A stretch of DNA of 25,736 nucleotides from Bacteroidota bacterium (GTDB taxonomy: Bacteria > Bacteroidota > Bacteroidia > UBA8524): contig DQHT01000006.1 in the NCBI GenBank assembly GCA_003531115.1, positions 12,034-37,769 of the forward strand, given 5' to 3'. Made by a program: the position numbers and the translations under genes. Of this stretch, positions 9,214-18,106 are shown one piece after another (the stretch's first letter is position 1; every line of letters starts with the position of its first letter). Below the pieces are notes generated by a model. The model saw only the letters and a program-made list of their open reading frames with translations. It was not told the DNA's origin and did no database searches.

Positions 9214-9975
9214 ATGAAAAAACAACTAACCCTATGCCTATGCCTTCTGTTAAGTACGGCTGGCTTTGCTCAAAACGAAAGCAGTGACAAAAAATTTCAC
9301 CTCGGTCTGATCGGATCAACCGGCATCGGTTGGCTGAGTCCGGAAAGTAAAAACTTACAGGGTGGCGGCGTAAAAGCCGGGATAGCCTTTGGGGTTTATG
9401 GCGACTTTTATTTCGCAAAAAATTATGCCCTGAATATTGAAGTGAACCATACTACCCAGGGATATAAAACCATTGCCGACTCCATTTCCCATACCAACCT
9501 CACCAATGAAACAACCAAATTTGCCAATGTAACGATCGACTACCGCATCCGGGCTTTTCAAGTGCCTATCAGCTTAAAGCTTAGAACGAATGAAATTGGC
9601 TATATGCGCTATTTCGGACAGTTGGGAATAGCTCCAACCTTTGCCTACAAAACCATTTTTGCTGATATAGACCCGGCCGTTTTTCCAAAAGCCGACGACA
9701 ATGTTGACCGCCAGGTAAATGATACCAAAAACGATTTTGACTATGCTGATCCACAGGTTTCTAACGACAACAAAGGTTCTTTTCTCGAAGAAGACAATAT
9801 CAGCGGCTTCCGTTTGCCCCTGATCATTGGAGCAGGTGCTGAATGGAATGTTTCCGGTAACACAGCCATTACCTTCGGGATTCGTTACGAATACGGACTG
9901 GTTAATGTAATGAGAGCAGAAGAAACCATTGCCCGCCCGAACGGATTTAACCTCGTTGTTGGCGTACGTTTTTAG
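9214..9975 (+). CDS. PorT-like outer-membrane beta-barrel protein
   Basis: 253 residues with a signal peptide (MKKQLTLCLCLLLSTAGFAQ, cleavage after about residue 20). The rest alternates in the way of a small beta barrel: a Gly-rich first strand after the signal (IGSTGIGWLSP), then repeated amphipathic strands such as GVYGDFYFAKNYALNIEV and IGYMRYFGQLGIAPTFAY, and a final strand NLVVGVRF ending in Phe, the usual outer-membrane assembly signal. A long acidic loop (about residues 145-190, rich in D and N) is probably external. This fits the outer-membrane barrel family that includes PorT of the T9SS, though I cannot say it is PorT itself. It is divergent from gldB and lies 23 bases ahead of nadE, so it probably shares a transcript with nadE. 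Confidence 0.75.
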   Translation: MKKQLTLCLCLLLSTAGFAQNESSDKKFHLGLIGSTGIGWLSPESKNLQGGGVKAGIAFGVYGDFYFAKNYALNIEVNHTTQGYKTIADSISHTNLTNETTKFANVTIDYRIRAFQVPISLKLRTNEIGYMRYFGQLGIAPTFAYKTIFADIDPAVFPKADDNVDRQVNDTKNDFDYADPQVSNDNKGSFLEEDNISGFRLPLIIGAGAEWNVSGNTAITFGIRYEYGLVNVMRAEETIARPNGFNLVVGVRF

Positions 9976-9998
9976 GGAATTGATTAATTGCTGCCGAA

Positions 9999-11642
9999 TT
10001 GAAAATTGCACTCGCTCAGTTAAATTATCATACAGGACATTTCAAAAAAAACACCCGGCGTATACTGGAGCATATTGAAAAAGCCCGTTCCCAAAAGGCT
10101 GATTTGATCGTGTTTGCGGAGCTTGCCCTTACCGGCTACCCTCCGCGTGATTTTCTTGAGTTCAGTGAGTTTCTTGACGAGTGCGAGCTCGCCGTTCAGC
10201 AGGTTGCTGCTGCATGTATCGACATGGTATGTATCCTCGGCGCCCCTGCACGTAACCCGCAGAAAAAAGGCAAAGCCCTGCATAATGCGGCCTTTGTGCT
10301 TGCCGATGGGAAAGTGCAGCAGGTGGTGCACAAAGCTCTGCTCCCTACCTATGATATTTTCGATGAATACCGCTATTTTGAGCCGGCTAAAAGCTTTTCC
10401 TGCATCCATATAAAGGGACAGCCTGTTGCGCTCACAATATGCGAAGACCTGTGGAACGTAAGTGAATCGGGCATTTACCCCGAAACACCCATGGAGCATC
10501 TGATAAAGGAAAAACCGGTATTGATGATCAATATCGCCGCTTCTCCATTTAGCCGCAACCATATCGAAACCCGTAAAGCGGTGCTGGAAGACAATTGTCG
10601 TCAATATGGATTGCCCCTGCTTTATCTAAACCATGTGGGCGCCCAAACCGAAATTATTTTCGATGGGGGCAGTCTGGCCATGAATGCAGATGGAAGTCTG
10701 GTGGATGAAATGGCTTATTTTAATGAAGAATTTAAGGTCTATGATTTTAAGGATGGATGCCTGGAACAGGTTGGCCATGACTCAAGCTTTTTGCCGAAAG
10801 ACCGTATCGAACTCATCCATGATGCGCTGATAACCGGTATACGCGACTATTTTAATAAACTGGGTTTCAAAAAAGCCCTGCTTGGTTCTTCCGGAGGCAT
10901 CGATTCGGCCGTGGTGCAGGTTTTGGCCGCTAAGGCATTGGGACCAGAGAATGTGCTGGCTGTATTGCTTCCTTCCCGTTACTCCTCCGATCATTCGGTG
11001 CAGGATGCCCAAAAGCTTTCCAAAAACCTGGGAAATCCAACTGAACTGGTATCTATCGAACCTGCTGTTTCAGCCTTTGAAGGCAGTTTAAAAGATCTTT
11101 TCGATGGAAAGGCGGCCGACCTGACCGAAGAAAATATGCAGGCCCGCTCTCGTGCGGTGATCCTGATGGCCATTAGCAATAAGTTCGGTTCCATCCTGCT
11201 CAATACGTCTAACAAAAGTGAAAATGCCGTGGGGTATGGAACCTTGTATGGTGACATGTGCGGCGGCCTTTCCGTGATCGGCGACGTATACAAAACCCAG
11301 GTTTACGAACTGGCCGCCTTTATCAACCGTGAAAAAGAAATTATTCCGGAAAACATCATCCGGAAAGCCCCTTCCGCCGAATTACGTCCGGACCAGAAAG
11401 ACTCCGATTCCCTGCCTGATTATGACGTGCTGGATGCCATTCTGTATCAATACATCGAAAACCGCAAAGGTCCCAAAGAGTTGCTGGCAGAAGGATTTGA
11501 CGAAGCCCTAGTACGCAGGATCATTCGCCTGGTCAACCTCAATGAATACAAACGCCATCAAACCCCGCCAATTCTGCGGGTGTCTTCCAAGGCTTTTGGT
11601 ATGGGGAGAAGGATGCCGATTGTAGCAAAGTATTTACTTTAG
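9999..11642 (+). CDS. nadE: Glutamine-dependent NAD+ synthase (TTG start)
   Basis: Makes NAD+ from deamido-NAD+, ATP and glutamine. 547 residues in two domains. The N-terminal nitrilase-type glutaminase holds the Glu-Lys-Cys triad: Glu41 (FAELALTGYPPRD), Lys112 (HKALLPTYDIFDEYRYF) and Cys148 (TICEDLW). The C-terminal synthetase has the PP-loop SSGGIDSA (about residues 296-303) and the later NKSENAVGYGTLYGDMCGG segment. Start choice: the codon at 9999 is TTG; there is an in-frame stop at 9981-9983 and no ATG between, and the KIALAQLN sequence that begins there is the normal N-terminus of this family, so TTG is the real start. It lies 23 bases after the barrel gene. In flavobacteria nadE is, as I recall, near gldB, which agrees with the setting here. 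Confidence 0.96.
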   Translation: MKIALAQLNYHTGHFKKNTRRILEHIEKARSQKADLIVFAELALTGYPPRDFLEFSEFLDECELAVQQVAAACIDMVCILGAPARNPQKKGKALHNAAFVLADGKVQQVVHKALLPTYDIFDEYRYFEPAKSFSCIHIKGQPVALTICEDLWNVSESGIYPETPMEHLIKEKPVLMINIAASPFSRNHIETRKAVLEDNCRQYGLPLLYLNHVGAQTEIIFDGGSLAMNADGSLVDEMAYFNEEFKVYDFKDGCLEQVGHDSSFLPKDRIELIHDALITGIRDYFNKLGFKKALLGSSGGIDSAVVQVLAAKALGPENVLAVLLPSRYSSDHSVQDAQKLSKNLGNPTELVSIEPAVSAFEGSLKDLFDGKAADLTEENMQARSRAVILMAISNKFGSILLNTSNKSENAVGYGTLYGDMCGGLSVIGDVYKTQVYELAAFINREKEIIPENIIRKAPSAELRPDQKDSDSLPDYDVLDAILYQYIENRKGPKELLAEGFDEALVRRIIRLVNLNEYKRHQTPPILRVSSKAFGMGRRMPIVAKYLL

Positions 11643-11653
11643 CTGTATCTTAG
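11620..11653 (+). promoter_or_regulatory. Possible promoter for the GH10 xylanase gene
   Basis: TTG at 11620-11622 and TATCTTAG at 11646-11653 are separated by 23 bases, at the upper limit of the reported TTG-N17-23-TAnnTTTG layout. The -7 box differs from consensus in one fixed base (A for T). The ATG at 11659 follows five bases later, so transcripts would have almost no leader. It overlaps the end of nadE. Confidence 0.35.
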
Positions 11654-11658
11654 CTCCA

Positions 11659-12708
11659 ATGCGCAAGGAGCTCCTAATCCTCTTCCTTCTATTGCCCATT
11701 GCCTGTCAAAAGGAAACCATCTCCGTTTGCGACAGCGAGAAAAAATTGCGCGATGTGGCCGATTTTAGAGTAGGAACGACATTTGACCAATTCCGCGGTA
11801 GTCTTTATCTCTATGGTGAAGTTGTGGGCGAACATTTTAACAGGATAAGTTCTGAAAATGCTCTGAAAATGGACAGAACAGTTCTAAGTTATAGTGAGTT
11901 CGATTTTTTTCCGTATGCCAGTCTAAGCCGCGAAGGGAAGTTCAATAAGTTACAGGCCATCCATATTCATCCGGTAATTTGGCATAAACAGGTTCCCAAG
12001 TGGCTGCCTGATCTTCCCGCTGATTCCCTGGAATCCTTCTTAAAAAATTACTGCACTAAGTTTCGGGAGTACCTTGGCTACACGGATTTACTTGTGGTAG
12101 ATGGTATCGATGTGGTCAATGAAGCCCTGAATGAAGATGGAAGCATGCGTCAATCCTTCTGGTACCAAGCCATGGGCAAAGATTTCCTTACCCTGGCCTA
12201 TAAAGAATTTTCGAAACTCGATCCGGCGATTAAGCTGTTTTACAATGATTATAATCTGGAAAGCAATCCGGTAAAACTTGATGCCGCCCTGGACCTTTGC
12301 GATTGGCTTCGTGAGCAGGGTGTTCGCGTTGACGGGATCGGCATGCAGATGCATATCACTATCCACGAACCCAGTATCAGCGACATGGCTGCGGCCGTTC
12401 AAAAAATAATTGATCGCGGCTATATGATCCATTTTTCCGAACTCGATATCAGCCTCAATCCATACGGAAAGTACGATACAGCTACTCCTGAACTCCTTAA
12501 CAAACAAGCTGAACGGTATTATGAAGTTTTCAGATTGTACCAGGAGATCCCAAAAGATTTGCAATACGGGATCACCGTGTGGGGCCTGGCCGACCCTTAC
12601 TCCTGGATACCGGATACCTATGCTCGTTTCGATGCCCCGCTCATACTTGGAGAATCGTTTGAACCCAAACCCGCATACTGTTCCTGCCTAAACGCATTAG
12701 AAAAATGA
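11659..12708 (+). CDS. GH10 endo-1,4-beta-xylanase, lipoprotein
   Basis: 349 residues. The N-terminal lipoprotein signal ends LPIAC with Cys16, so the enzyme is anchored to a membrane, probably on the periplasmic or surface side. The catalytic TIM barrel follows with GH10 landmarks: HPVIWHKQVPKWL (residues 104-116), the acid/base Glu155 in DVVNEAL, FYNDYNLES (194-202), DGIGMQMHI (225-233), the nucleophile Glu261 in HFSELDIS, and ITVWGLADPYSW near the C-terminus. Family members cut the beta-1,4-xylan backbone; a few act on other beta-glucans. No carbohydrate-binding module is present and there is no susC/susD pair or other glycan gene nearby, so it is not part of a visible polysaccharide-utilisation locus. 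Its stop overlaps the next ATG (ATGA), indicating coupling. Confidence 0.92.
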   Translation: MRKELLILFLLLPIACQKETISVCDSEKKLRDVADFRVGTTFDQFRGSLYLYGEVVGEHFNRISSENALKMDRTVLSYSEFDFFPYASLSREGKFNKLQAIHIHPVIWHKQVPKWLPDLPADSLESFLKNYCTKFREYLGYTDLLVVDGIDVVNEALNEDGSMRQSFWYQAMGKDFLTLAYKEFSKLDPAIKLFYNDYNLESNPVKLDAALDLCDWLREQGVRVDGIGMQMHITIHEPSISDMAAAVQKIIDRGYMIHFSELDISLNPYGKYDTATPELLNKQAERYYEVFRLYQEIPKDLQYGITVWGLADPYSWIPDTYARFDAPLILGESFEPKPAYCSCLNALEK

Positions 12709-13148
12709 GAACTACCCTTTTCGTAATTTGTTTTATTCTGGCCCTTGCTGTTCAGGCAAAATGGAGCGTAGGGTATTATCCTTATCCATACTCGAAAGTG
12801 GAGATTAGCAGCAATCCGATCTATCCTGTTTATGGATCGATACGTTTTCAAACAAACAGTTTTATTTCCAACCTGAATACCGACCTTATTTTTAACTGGA
12901 ACTTCAAACAGAAAGAGCAGGTCGATTTTTTCACAGGAGCAGGAATACGTTTTAACCTGGCGAATTTCGATTCACAGGACGCAAATCCGCATGTCGGACA
13001 GTTTCTCCTGCTCGGCGCCCGGATCTATCCCTTTGAAAAAATGCGCCCATTAGGACTATCCTTTGATATTAGTCCTTTCCTTAACAGCGATGGCAAATCA
13101 GGTAGGATAGAGTCAAACCTGGGTCTGTTCTGGTGTTTTGGACGTTAA
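12705..13148 (+). CDS. Small secreted/envelope protein, barrel-like, unrecognised
   Basis: 147 residues with a signal peptide (about residues 1-18, ending AVQA). The mature part (about 129 residues) is aromatic-rich with alternating strands (GSIRFQTNSFISNLNTDLIF, VDFFTGAGIRFNL, FLLLGARIYPF) and ends WCFGR, so a small outer-membrane barrel or barrel fragment is possible. I do not recognise a named family. The ATG shares bases with the xylanase stop (ATGA), so the two are made together, and the protein may lie at the same surface. It ends nine bases before the convergent T9SS protein gene, with no room for a separate terminator. Confidence 0.6.
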   Translation: MRTTLFVICFILALAVQAKWSVGYYPYPYSKVEISSNPIYPVYGSIRFQTNSFISNLNTDLIFNWNFKQKEQVDFFTGAGIRFNLANFDSQDANPHVGQFLLLGARIYPFEKMRPLGLSFDISPFLNSDGKSGRIESNLGLFWCFGR

Positions 13149-13157
13149 GCGACTGGC

Positions 13158-16133
13158 TTATTTGATAACCTGTATCCTCACTGGCTCAAAACCGCCCTGT
13201 GCATCCATCAACATATAAACTCCCGGGGCGAGGTTCAATGAATAGGTCTTCGTTCCTTCTTCCAGATGGAAAACAGCCACTTGTTTGCCCACCTGATCGA
13301 TAACCCGAACTTCCTTAGCCTCACCCTGCCAGTCGATAAAGAAGGTGCCATTGGATGGATTTGGATAAACATTTAATGAAAATCCTTCTACTGACCCCAT
13401 GCCAGTTCCAAAGGAAATGGTCTGAGTCGTACTGTTTTCACATCCATAAACATCTACCACAAACAGCTCCACCTGATAATTCTGGTAAGCCGGGTAGGTA
13501 TGCAAAGGATCATCCATAACTGAACTATCCCCGTCTCCAAAGATCCAGGTGAATTCCATCAGGGTGTCGGCAGCATTAAACCGGATCTGTCTTCCTCCCA
13601 GGTCGCTGTACGTGAAGCTGGCTGATGGAAGCGGTATTTCCCAAACATAATAGCCCGCTCCATTGCTGCACCCCAGCGAGTCGGTAATAAATACATAGCT
13701 CATACCTGTAGCATCAACATAGGTATAGTCAGCCGTATCGCCTGTGCTCCATACCACTAGCGGGTAGGTTTGCAAGAGGCTCAGTTCCACGCTGTCGCCA
13801 GTACAAAAGAGGGTATCTCCTGCAATGGTTACCTGGGGTTTATGGATGGATATGACCACCGTATCCACTGAATAACAGGAATTCGAATCCGTACCCGTTA
13901 CGCTATAGGTCCCGGCCTGGTCCACCCAACGTTGTCCCGATGTATTTCCATCATTCCATAACCATGAACTAAAAGTCCCGGCATCCAGGAGCACGCTGTC
14001 GGTCCAGCAGAGCAGGGTATCGTTCCCCAAATTTAACAGGCTCGGCGAAAACCTGCCAACAACGACCGTATCCGAACCCAAACAACCATTTTGATCTTCA
14101 ACATATACCTGCAAGCTGGCGTTTCCGCTTATCCAGCGCATCTGCGAAGTGTCGCCATCCGACCAATAATACGCAACATAACCAGCTCCTGCATCCAGTT
14201 GAACCGAATCGCTATGGCAAATATTGGCATCCGCACCCAGGTCGGGATCGGGAATCGGGTTAAGTATGATGTCGAAACTATCCCTCCTGCTGCAGCCATT
14301 GGAGTCTGTGGCTTCCAGCCAATATGTACCAGATTGATAGGCAAAAGTGCTGTCGTTTGAGGTGCTGTCCCACCACATCCATTGCAGGTGGCTATCCAAA
14401 AATTCATGAACCAGATACGGGTCATTGGTACACAAGATGGTATCCAGTCCGGTGGCTATTCCCCAGTCCTCAAAAAGTCTAATTTTCAGGGAATCATGGG
14501 TTTCACAGCCTATGGAATCCAAAACCGAAAGATAAAGGTATCCGGAGTCGAGGGGAATTGTTATGCTTCCCTGTGTATTTTGTGTGGTAGTTCCCTTCCA
14601 GTTCCAGGTATAGGTCGACCCTCCAAATGCGCTGTCGACGCCTGAGAAAAACGGTGCGGTTGTATGCGCACAATAGGTCTGCGGATTGACAGAAAGATCA
14701 GGAACACCGTAAGGTTTAATCGTAAAAGTATCGTAAAAATATACGTTACATTGGTAGCCCCCTAATCGGAATATGGAAGTATGGGTGCCTGGTAAAAGCC
14801 GGGGTGGGTTGCTGATGCTTTGATTTAATCCACCATCCATATACCAACCCATGCCTACTGTGTTTTGAACGTTTTGTACGGAAAGGGAAACATAGCCGCA
14901 TAAGCTGTCAGACAAATGCACATCGGCAGCCGGACGAAAACTTACACCGAATGTTATCGTCCTGGTTTGGCGTTTTGGTAAAGGACAATGGTCGTCTTCC
15001 ACCACAAAGTTCACGTGGTAATAATTCGTGTTATGTATACTATTTGCCGAATCAGGTACCCATTGAACCGTGAGAACGGGCGGTGATTGTGCATAATCGA
15101 CACTCCAGGTCATATCCTCCAGGCTACTCAGGGAAATTACACGTAAATGTTGGGTGGAATCCGCATCATACAAACCATAACGTACACGAAGCGTGTCGCC
15201 CAAACAGCCGTTTGCATTGCTACTTCCTATCGGCAACATATAAGGCATGGCATTGGTGGTATCTGTGGCGCCTATAACAACACCCTGATAGCGGTATGCC
15301 TGAGAAATAAGCTGCATAACTCCGTTTACCCGCTTCCAGGATTTTGCCTCCACAGAAACAATGGCTACCTGATTTAAAGCGGTTGGGCGAAACTGAACAA
15401 GACCTGTATTGGAATTAATATGGAAGCCTGCGGGCAAAGCCAAATTCGCATTTGGGAAACCAAAATAAGACAAGGGATTTTGGTAATTCCAGGGCCCGGG
15501 TATCGTACCTCCAAGGTGGATAGTCGGGGTGAGCGCATAACTTAATGAATCGGCCTGCGTATGGCTTGCCCCAAAATTAAGGGCCTCGTCGGCATTTTTC
15601 ATCAGCAATATCCTTGGGTCTGCGGGGAACTGGGGGGAGCTTACATCACTCGTACAGCGGTTAATTTCAGCAAACAGGATCGCTTCTCTGTTTGCCGAAC
15701 CCGTAGTTATGGTATTCGACCAGGTATATTTTTCCCAATACAGGTTAAAATGGCAAGCTGAATCTGCACTCAAATCCACCTCATAACGGTACATAACACG
15801 CTTGAATCCATAAGCAAAACTGCCCGAACTGCATTTCGACTGCGTAGTGCAGGAATCCCCAAGTCCGGTTATGTCCTTTTCCCACAACTTCTGGCGTGCA
15901 GAGGCCAATAACGCAATGCTTCCCTGGTAACCGCCTTGCCGGTTTAAGAACAAGGTATCATTGGTCAATGTATCGCCCGAGCAATCCAGGAACACATCCA
16001 GATAAATATGGTAAACGCCACTCCCCACATGGGAATAAGTGAGGCTTCCTCCGAAAAAGTCAACGGCCGCTTTTCCGGGAAAATAGGACACGACAAAAAG
16101 CAAAAATGCAAAGAGAACCCGATTCATACGCAA
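13158..16133 (-). CDS. Large T9SS-secreted surface protein with Ig/PKD-like repeats
   Basis: 991 residues. A signal peptide (about 1-23, ending GKAA) is followed by a beta-rich N-terminal region beginning VDFFGGSLTYSHVG...DVFLDCSG, a pattern common at the start of big Bacteroidota surface proteins. From about residue 560 to 810 come several Cys-containing Ig-like repeats of the form LG-x-D-x-x-(L/I)C-x-x-DSV-x-LDAG...W-x-DG-x-(T)S...GTY-V...D-x-NGC. A PKD domain (TWIFGDGDSS...HTYPAYQNYQVEL) lies near 860-885, and the last ~75 residues are a type A T9SS sorting domain (LNVYPNPSNGTFFID ... LAPGVYMLM). It is thus exported by the T9SS and probably attached to the cell surface; adhesion is the usual guess, not shown. 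A second in-frame Met at residue 3 could be the start. No partner gene is near; both neighbours point elsewhere. Confidence 0.85.
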   Translation of the reverse strand: MRMNRVLFAFLLFVVSYFPGKAAVDFFGGSLTYSHVGSGVYHIYLDVFLDCSGDTLTNDTLFLNRQGGYQGSIALLASARQKLWEKDITGLGDSCTTQSKCSSGSFAYGFKRVMYRYEVDLSADSACHFNLYWEKYTWSNTITTGSANREAILFAEINRCTSDVSSPQFPADPRILLMKNADEALNFGASHTQADSLSYALTPTIHLGGTIPGPWNYQNPLSYFGFPNANLALPAGFHINSNTGLVQFRPTALNQVAIVSVEAKSWKRVNGVMQLISQAYRYQGVVIGATDTTNAMPYMLPIGSSNANGCLGDTLRVRYGLYDADSTQHLRVISLSSLEDMTWSVDYAQSPPVLTVQWVPDSANSIHNTNYYHVNFVVEDDHCPLPKRQTRTITFGVSFRPAADVHLSDSLCGYVSLSVQNVQNTVGMGWYMDGGLNQSISNPPRLLPGTHTSIFRLGGYQCNVYFYDTFTIKPYGVPDLSVNPQTYCAHTTAPFFSGVDSAFGGSTYTWNWKGTTTQNTQGSITIPLDSGYLYLSVLDSIGCETHDSLKIRLFEDWGIATGLDTILCTNDPYLVHEFLDSHLQWMWWDSTSNDSTFAYQSGTYWLEATDSNGCSRRDSFDIILNPIPDPDLGADANICHSDSVQLDAGAGYVAYYWSDGDTSQMRWISGNASLQVYVEDQNGCLGSDTVVVGRFSPSLLNLGNDTLLCWTDSVLLDAGTFSSWLWNDGNTSGQRWVDQAGTYSVTGTDSNSCYSVDTVVISIHKPQVTIAGDTLFCTGDSVELSLLQTYPLVVWSTGDTADYTYVDATGMSYVFITDSLGCSNGAGYYVWEIPLPSASFTYSDLGGRQIRFNAADTLMEFTWIFGDGDSSVMDDPLHTYPAYQNYQVELFVVDVYGCENSTTQTISFGTGMGSVEGFSLNVYPNPSNGTFFIDWQGEAKEVRVIDQVGKQVAVFHLEEGTKTYSLNLAPGVYMLMDAQGGFEPVRIQVIK

Positions 16134-16186
16134 TAAATCTTAACGAATAGATGACCTGAAATATGACCCTCGCGTTGCCTGGAGAA

Positions 16187-17125
16187 CTATTCTTCGTCGG
16201 GTTGTTTATTTAATTCCCCACCGAGTATCTGCATCAGATCCACCAGATCCAGTACTTTCTGTTTGTCGCCCAGCTTCGAATAGCTCCCAAAGAGGTTGCG
16301 GATCACCCGTTTAAGGATTTCGATATTGCCGCAGGGCAGATAAAATTCGGGCTGCGATTCTATTTTTAGCTGCCGCACAAATTCGTCGATATTTTGCCGG
16401 GTAAAAACCAATCCCTTGTTGAAGGGGTTAATATAAAACATCACCTTGCCCAGTTTCCCCTCTTTTAGCAGAATATTCCGTTCGGGAATGGTGGTATTGT
16501 CGAGGCTGTCATCCAGCAAATAAGCCAAAATAAAATGCTGGGGCAGGTTTACGCCAAAGATGGGAATACCTAACCTTTGGGCAACGATAATGTAAATGAT
16601 GGCGAGCGAGATCGGGTTTCCCTGCTTCTGGTCGAGCACGGTATGGATATAGGAGTTTGCCGGAGCATGGTAGTTGGTGGTATTGCCCTTAAACCCGTTA
16701 ACCTCATAAAAGATATGGTTGAGTATCCTTATCTTCTCCAGGGCTGTCAGCTCGTAATGCAGCTCCAGCCAGGCATCGAGTTTTATTTTATCGATTCGGT
16801 TACTCAGCTCCCTTTTGTCAATATTCGGAAAATGATAGCGGCTCAGGATCACGATGCCGTCAAAGAGGTCTTGTTCTTCTGAGAGCACCCACTTTTTCAG
16901 GTCTTCTTTCACCCCGTCCTGCTGTATCTTGCGGATCAGCTCCTCAAGGCGTTGCTGGTGGGTCATGCTAAATCCCTGGCTCCATTGATCTTCCAGCAGG
17001 GGCACAACCTCCTCTCCCAGCGACAGAATACGTTCCTCTACCATACGTACCACCTCCTCATCGGTGTCGTCCAGCAAGAGGACCATGGCACTGAGCTCGC
17101 GGGTATCTATCATCCATTCAAACAT
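16187..17125 (-). CDS. SirB1-like transglutaminase-fold protein
   Basis: 312 residues from ATG 17125. The first third is helical and acidic; the middle holds the SirB1/Transglut_core2 signature: helix LNHIFYEVNGFKGNTTNY (about 135-152), then NPISLAIIYIIVAQRLGIPI (about 170-189) and VNLPQHFILAYL with a conserved His. The C-terminal part (about 230-312) is helical. Family members have a transglutaminase-like fold, but the usual catalytic Cys position is not evident here, so enzymatic activity is doubtful; function is unknown. The open frame extends to 17179 through a TTG, but the extra 18 residues look like translated intergenic sequence, so ATG 17125 is preferred. The gene is alone in its direction, 53 bases from the T9SS protein gene. 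Confidence 0.72.
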   Translation of the reverse strand: MFEWMIDTRELSAMVLLLDDTDEEVVRMVEERILSLGEEVVPLLEDQWSQGFSMTHQQRLEELIRKIQQDGVKEDLKKWVLSEEQDLFDGIVILSRYHFPNIDKRELSNRIDKIKLDAWLELHYELTALEKIRILNHIFYEVNGFKGNTTNYHAPANSYIHTVLDQKQGNPISLAIIYIIVAQRLGIPIFGVNLPQHFILAYLLDDSLDNTTIPERNILLKEGKLGKVMFYINPFNKGLVFTRQNIDEFVRQLKIESQPEFYLPCGNIEILKRVIRNLFGSYSKLGDKQKVLDLVDLMQILGGELNKQPDEE

Positions 17126-17209
17126 AGGAAATGAAGCGGATTTTCGACCAAAATTTGTTCGAAAATTAAATTTTGACAATAATGTGACAATTCACTAGTT
17201 AAACCTTCG

Positions 17210-17217
17210 TACCTTAG
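17210..17217 (+). promoter_or_regulatory. Possible -7 box for the tandem envelope genes
   Basis: TACCTTAG matches TAnnTTTG except for one fixed base, 14 bases ahead of the ATG at 17232; the same TTAG variant occurs before the xylanase gene. No TTG lies at 17-23 bases upstream, so support is weak. Confidence 0.3.
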
Positions 17218-17231
17218 TTTAAATTTATCCC

Positions 17232-18086
17232 ATGAAAACATTATTCACGCTGTTATTTGTTCTTGGCTCATTCGCCCTGGCCAATGCGCAGGATAAAATT
17301 TTCCTGAGCTCCGGAAAGATCATAGAGTGTAAAGTAACCGAAGTCGGTACCGAAGAGATCAAATACAAAGTCAGCACCGAAGTTGATGCAGCTGTATACA
17401 CTATTAAAAAGATCGATGTGATCCGAATCGAATTTGCCAATGGACATGTCGAGAAATTCAAGGAAGAACTCAGCGACCCTGATATATACCTGAACAACAA
17501 GAAAAATGCCTGGAAATTCGATTTTATGTCGCCGGTTTGGGGCTCCTCGATATTTGGGTATGAACGTTCTATTCGTCCTGCCTTAAGTATGGAGGTGAAC
17601 ATGGGCATTATTGGCATGGGTTACGACATGTACAATGTAAAACCCCGCGGTGCCTTGGTGAAAGTCGGACCAAAATTTATGTTAACTCCCGATTTCCGCT
17701 CCAGATCCATGCGTTTTTCCCACCTCTTTAAAGGGCTCTATATTCAACCGCAGCTTATTGCCGGTGTTTATGGAGCAGATGTGAATTACTTTGAATACAC
17801 TTCCACAGGATTTGTTGGTGTGCATAAGGCGAGGGAAACAACCAGCTATGGCAATGTGATGCTCAATTTTGGGCAACAAGCCGTATTTACCGGCTCCTTT
17901 TTGATTGATGTTTATGCCGGCGTGGGGTATAGTTATACGAATACAACGACCAAAAACAAACCTGCCAATACGGGCAGTAATGAATTTTATAATGGGTATA
18001 CACCCACCTTTGGTGTATTGAACCCTGACTTCTACCACCCAATTAGCTTCACAGCCGGAATTAAATTTGGTTTCCTCACCCGATAA
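17232..18086 (+). CDS. Envelope protein, tandem paralogue 1 of 3
   Basis: 284 residues, unrecognised family. A signal peptide (about 1-19, ending ANAQ) precedes a short domain of about 75 residues: DKIFLSSGKIIECKVTEVGT, EEIKYK, then IKKIDVIRIEFANGHVEKF. This looks like a small beta module that recurs in Bacteroidota envelope proteins. From about residue 95 on, strands such as SIFGYERSIRP, GPKFMLTPDFR and a last strand SFTAGIKFGFLTR suggest an outer-membrane beta barrel. It is the most divergent of the three copies (for example FSHLFKGLYIQPQLI where copies 2 and 3 have YYHVLKGAYIQPQVI). Its ATG follows ATCCC, as in all three copies. Gap to copy 2 is 20 bases, so they form one operon. Confidence 0.75.
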   Translation: MKTLFTLLFVLGSFALANAQDKIFLSSGKIIECKVTEVGTEEIKYKVSTEVDAAVYTIKKIDVIRIEFANGHVEKFKEELSDPDIYLNNKKNAWKFDFMSPVWGSSIFGYERSIRPALSMEVNMGIIGMGYDMYNVKPRGALVKVGPKFMLTPDFRSRSMRFSHLFKGLYIQPQLIAGVYGADVNYFEYTSTGFVGVHKARETTSYGNVMLNFGQQAVFTGSFLIDVYAGVGYSYTNTTTKNKPANTGSNEFYNGYTPTFGVLNPDFYHPISFTAGIKFGFLTR

Positions 18087-18106
18087 AAAGAAAATAAAAA
18101 GATCCC

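Noticed and set aside
17126..17179. Longer start (TTG) for the SirB1-like gene
   Set aside because: The extra 18 residues look like translated intergenic DNA and a normal ATG exists at 17125.
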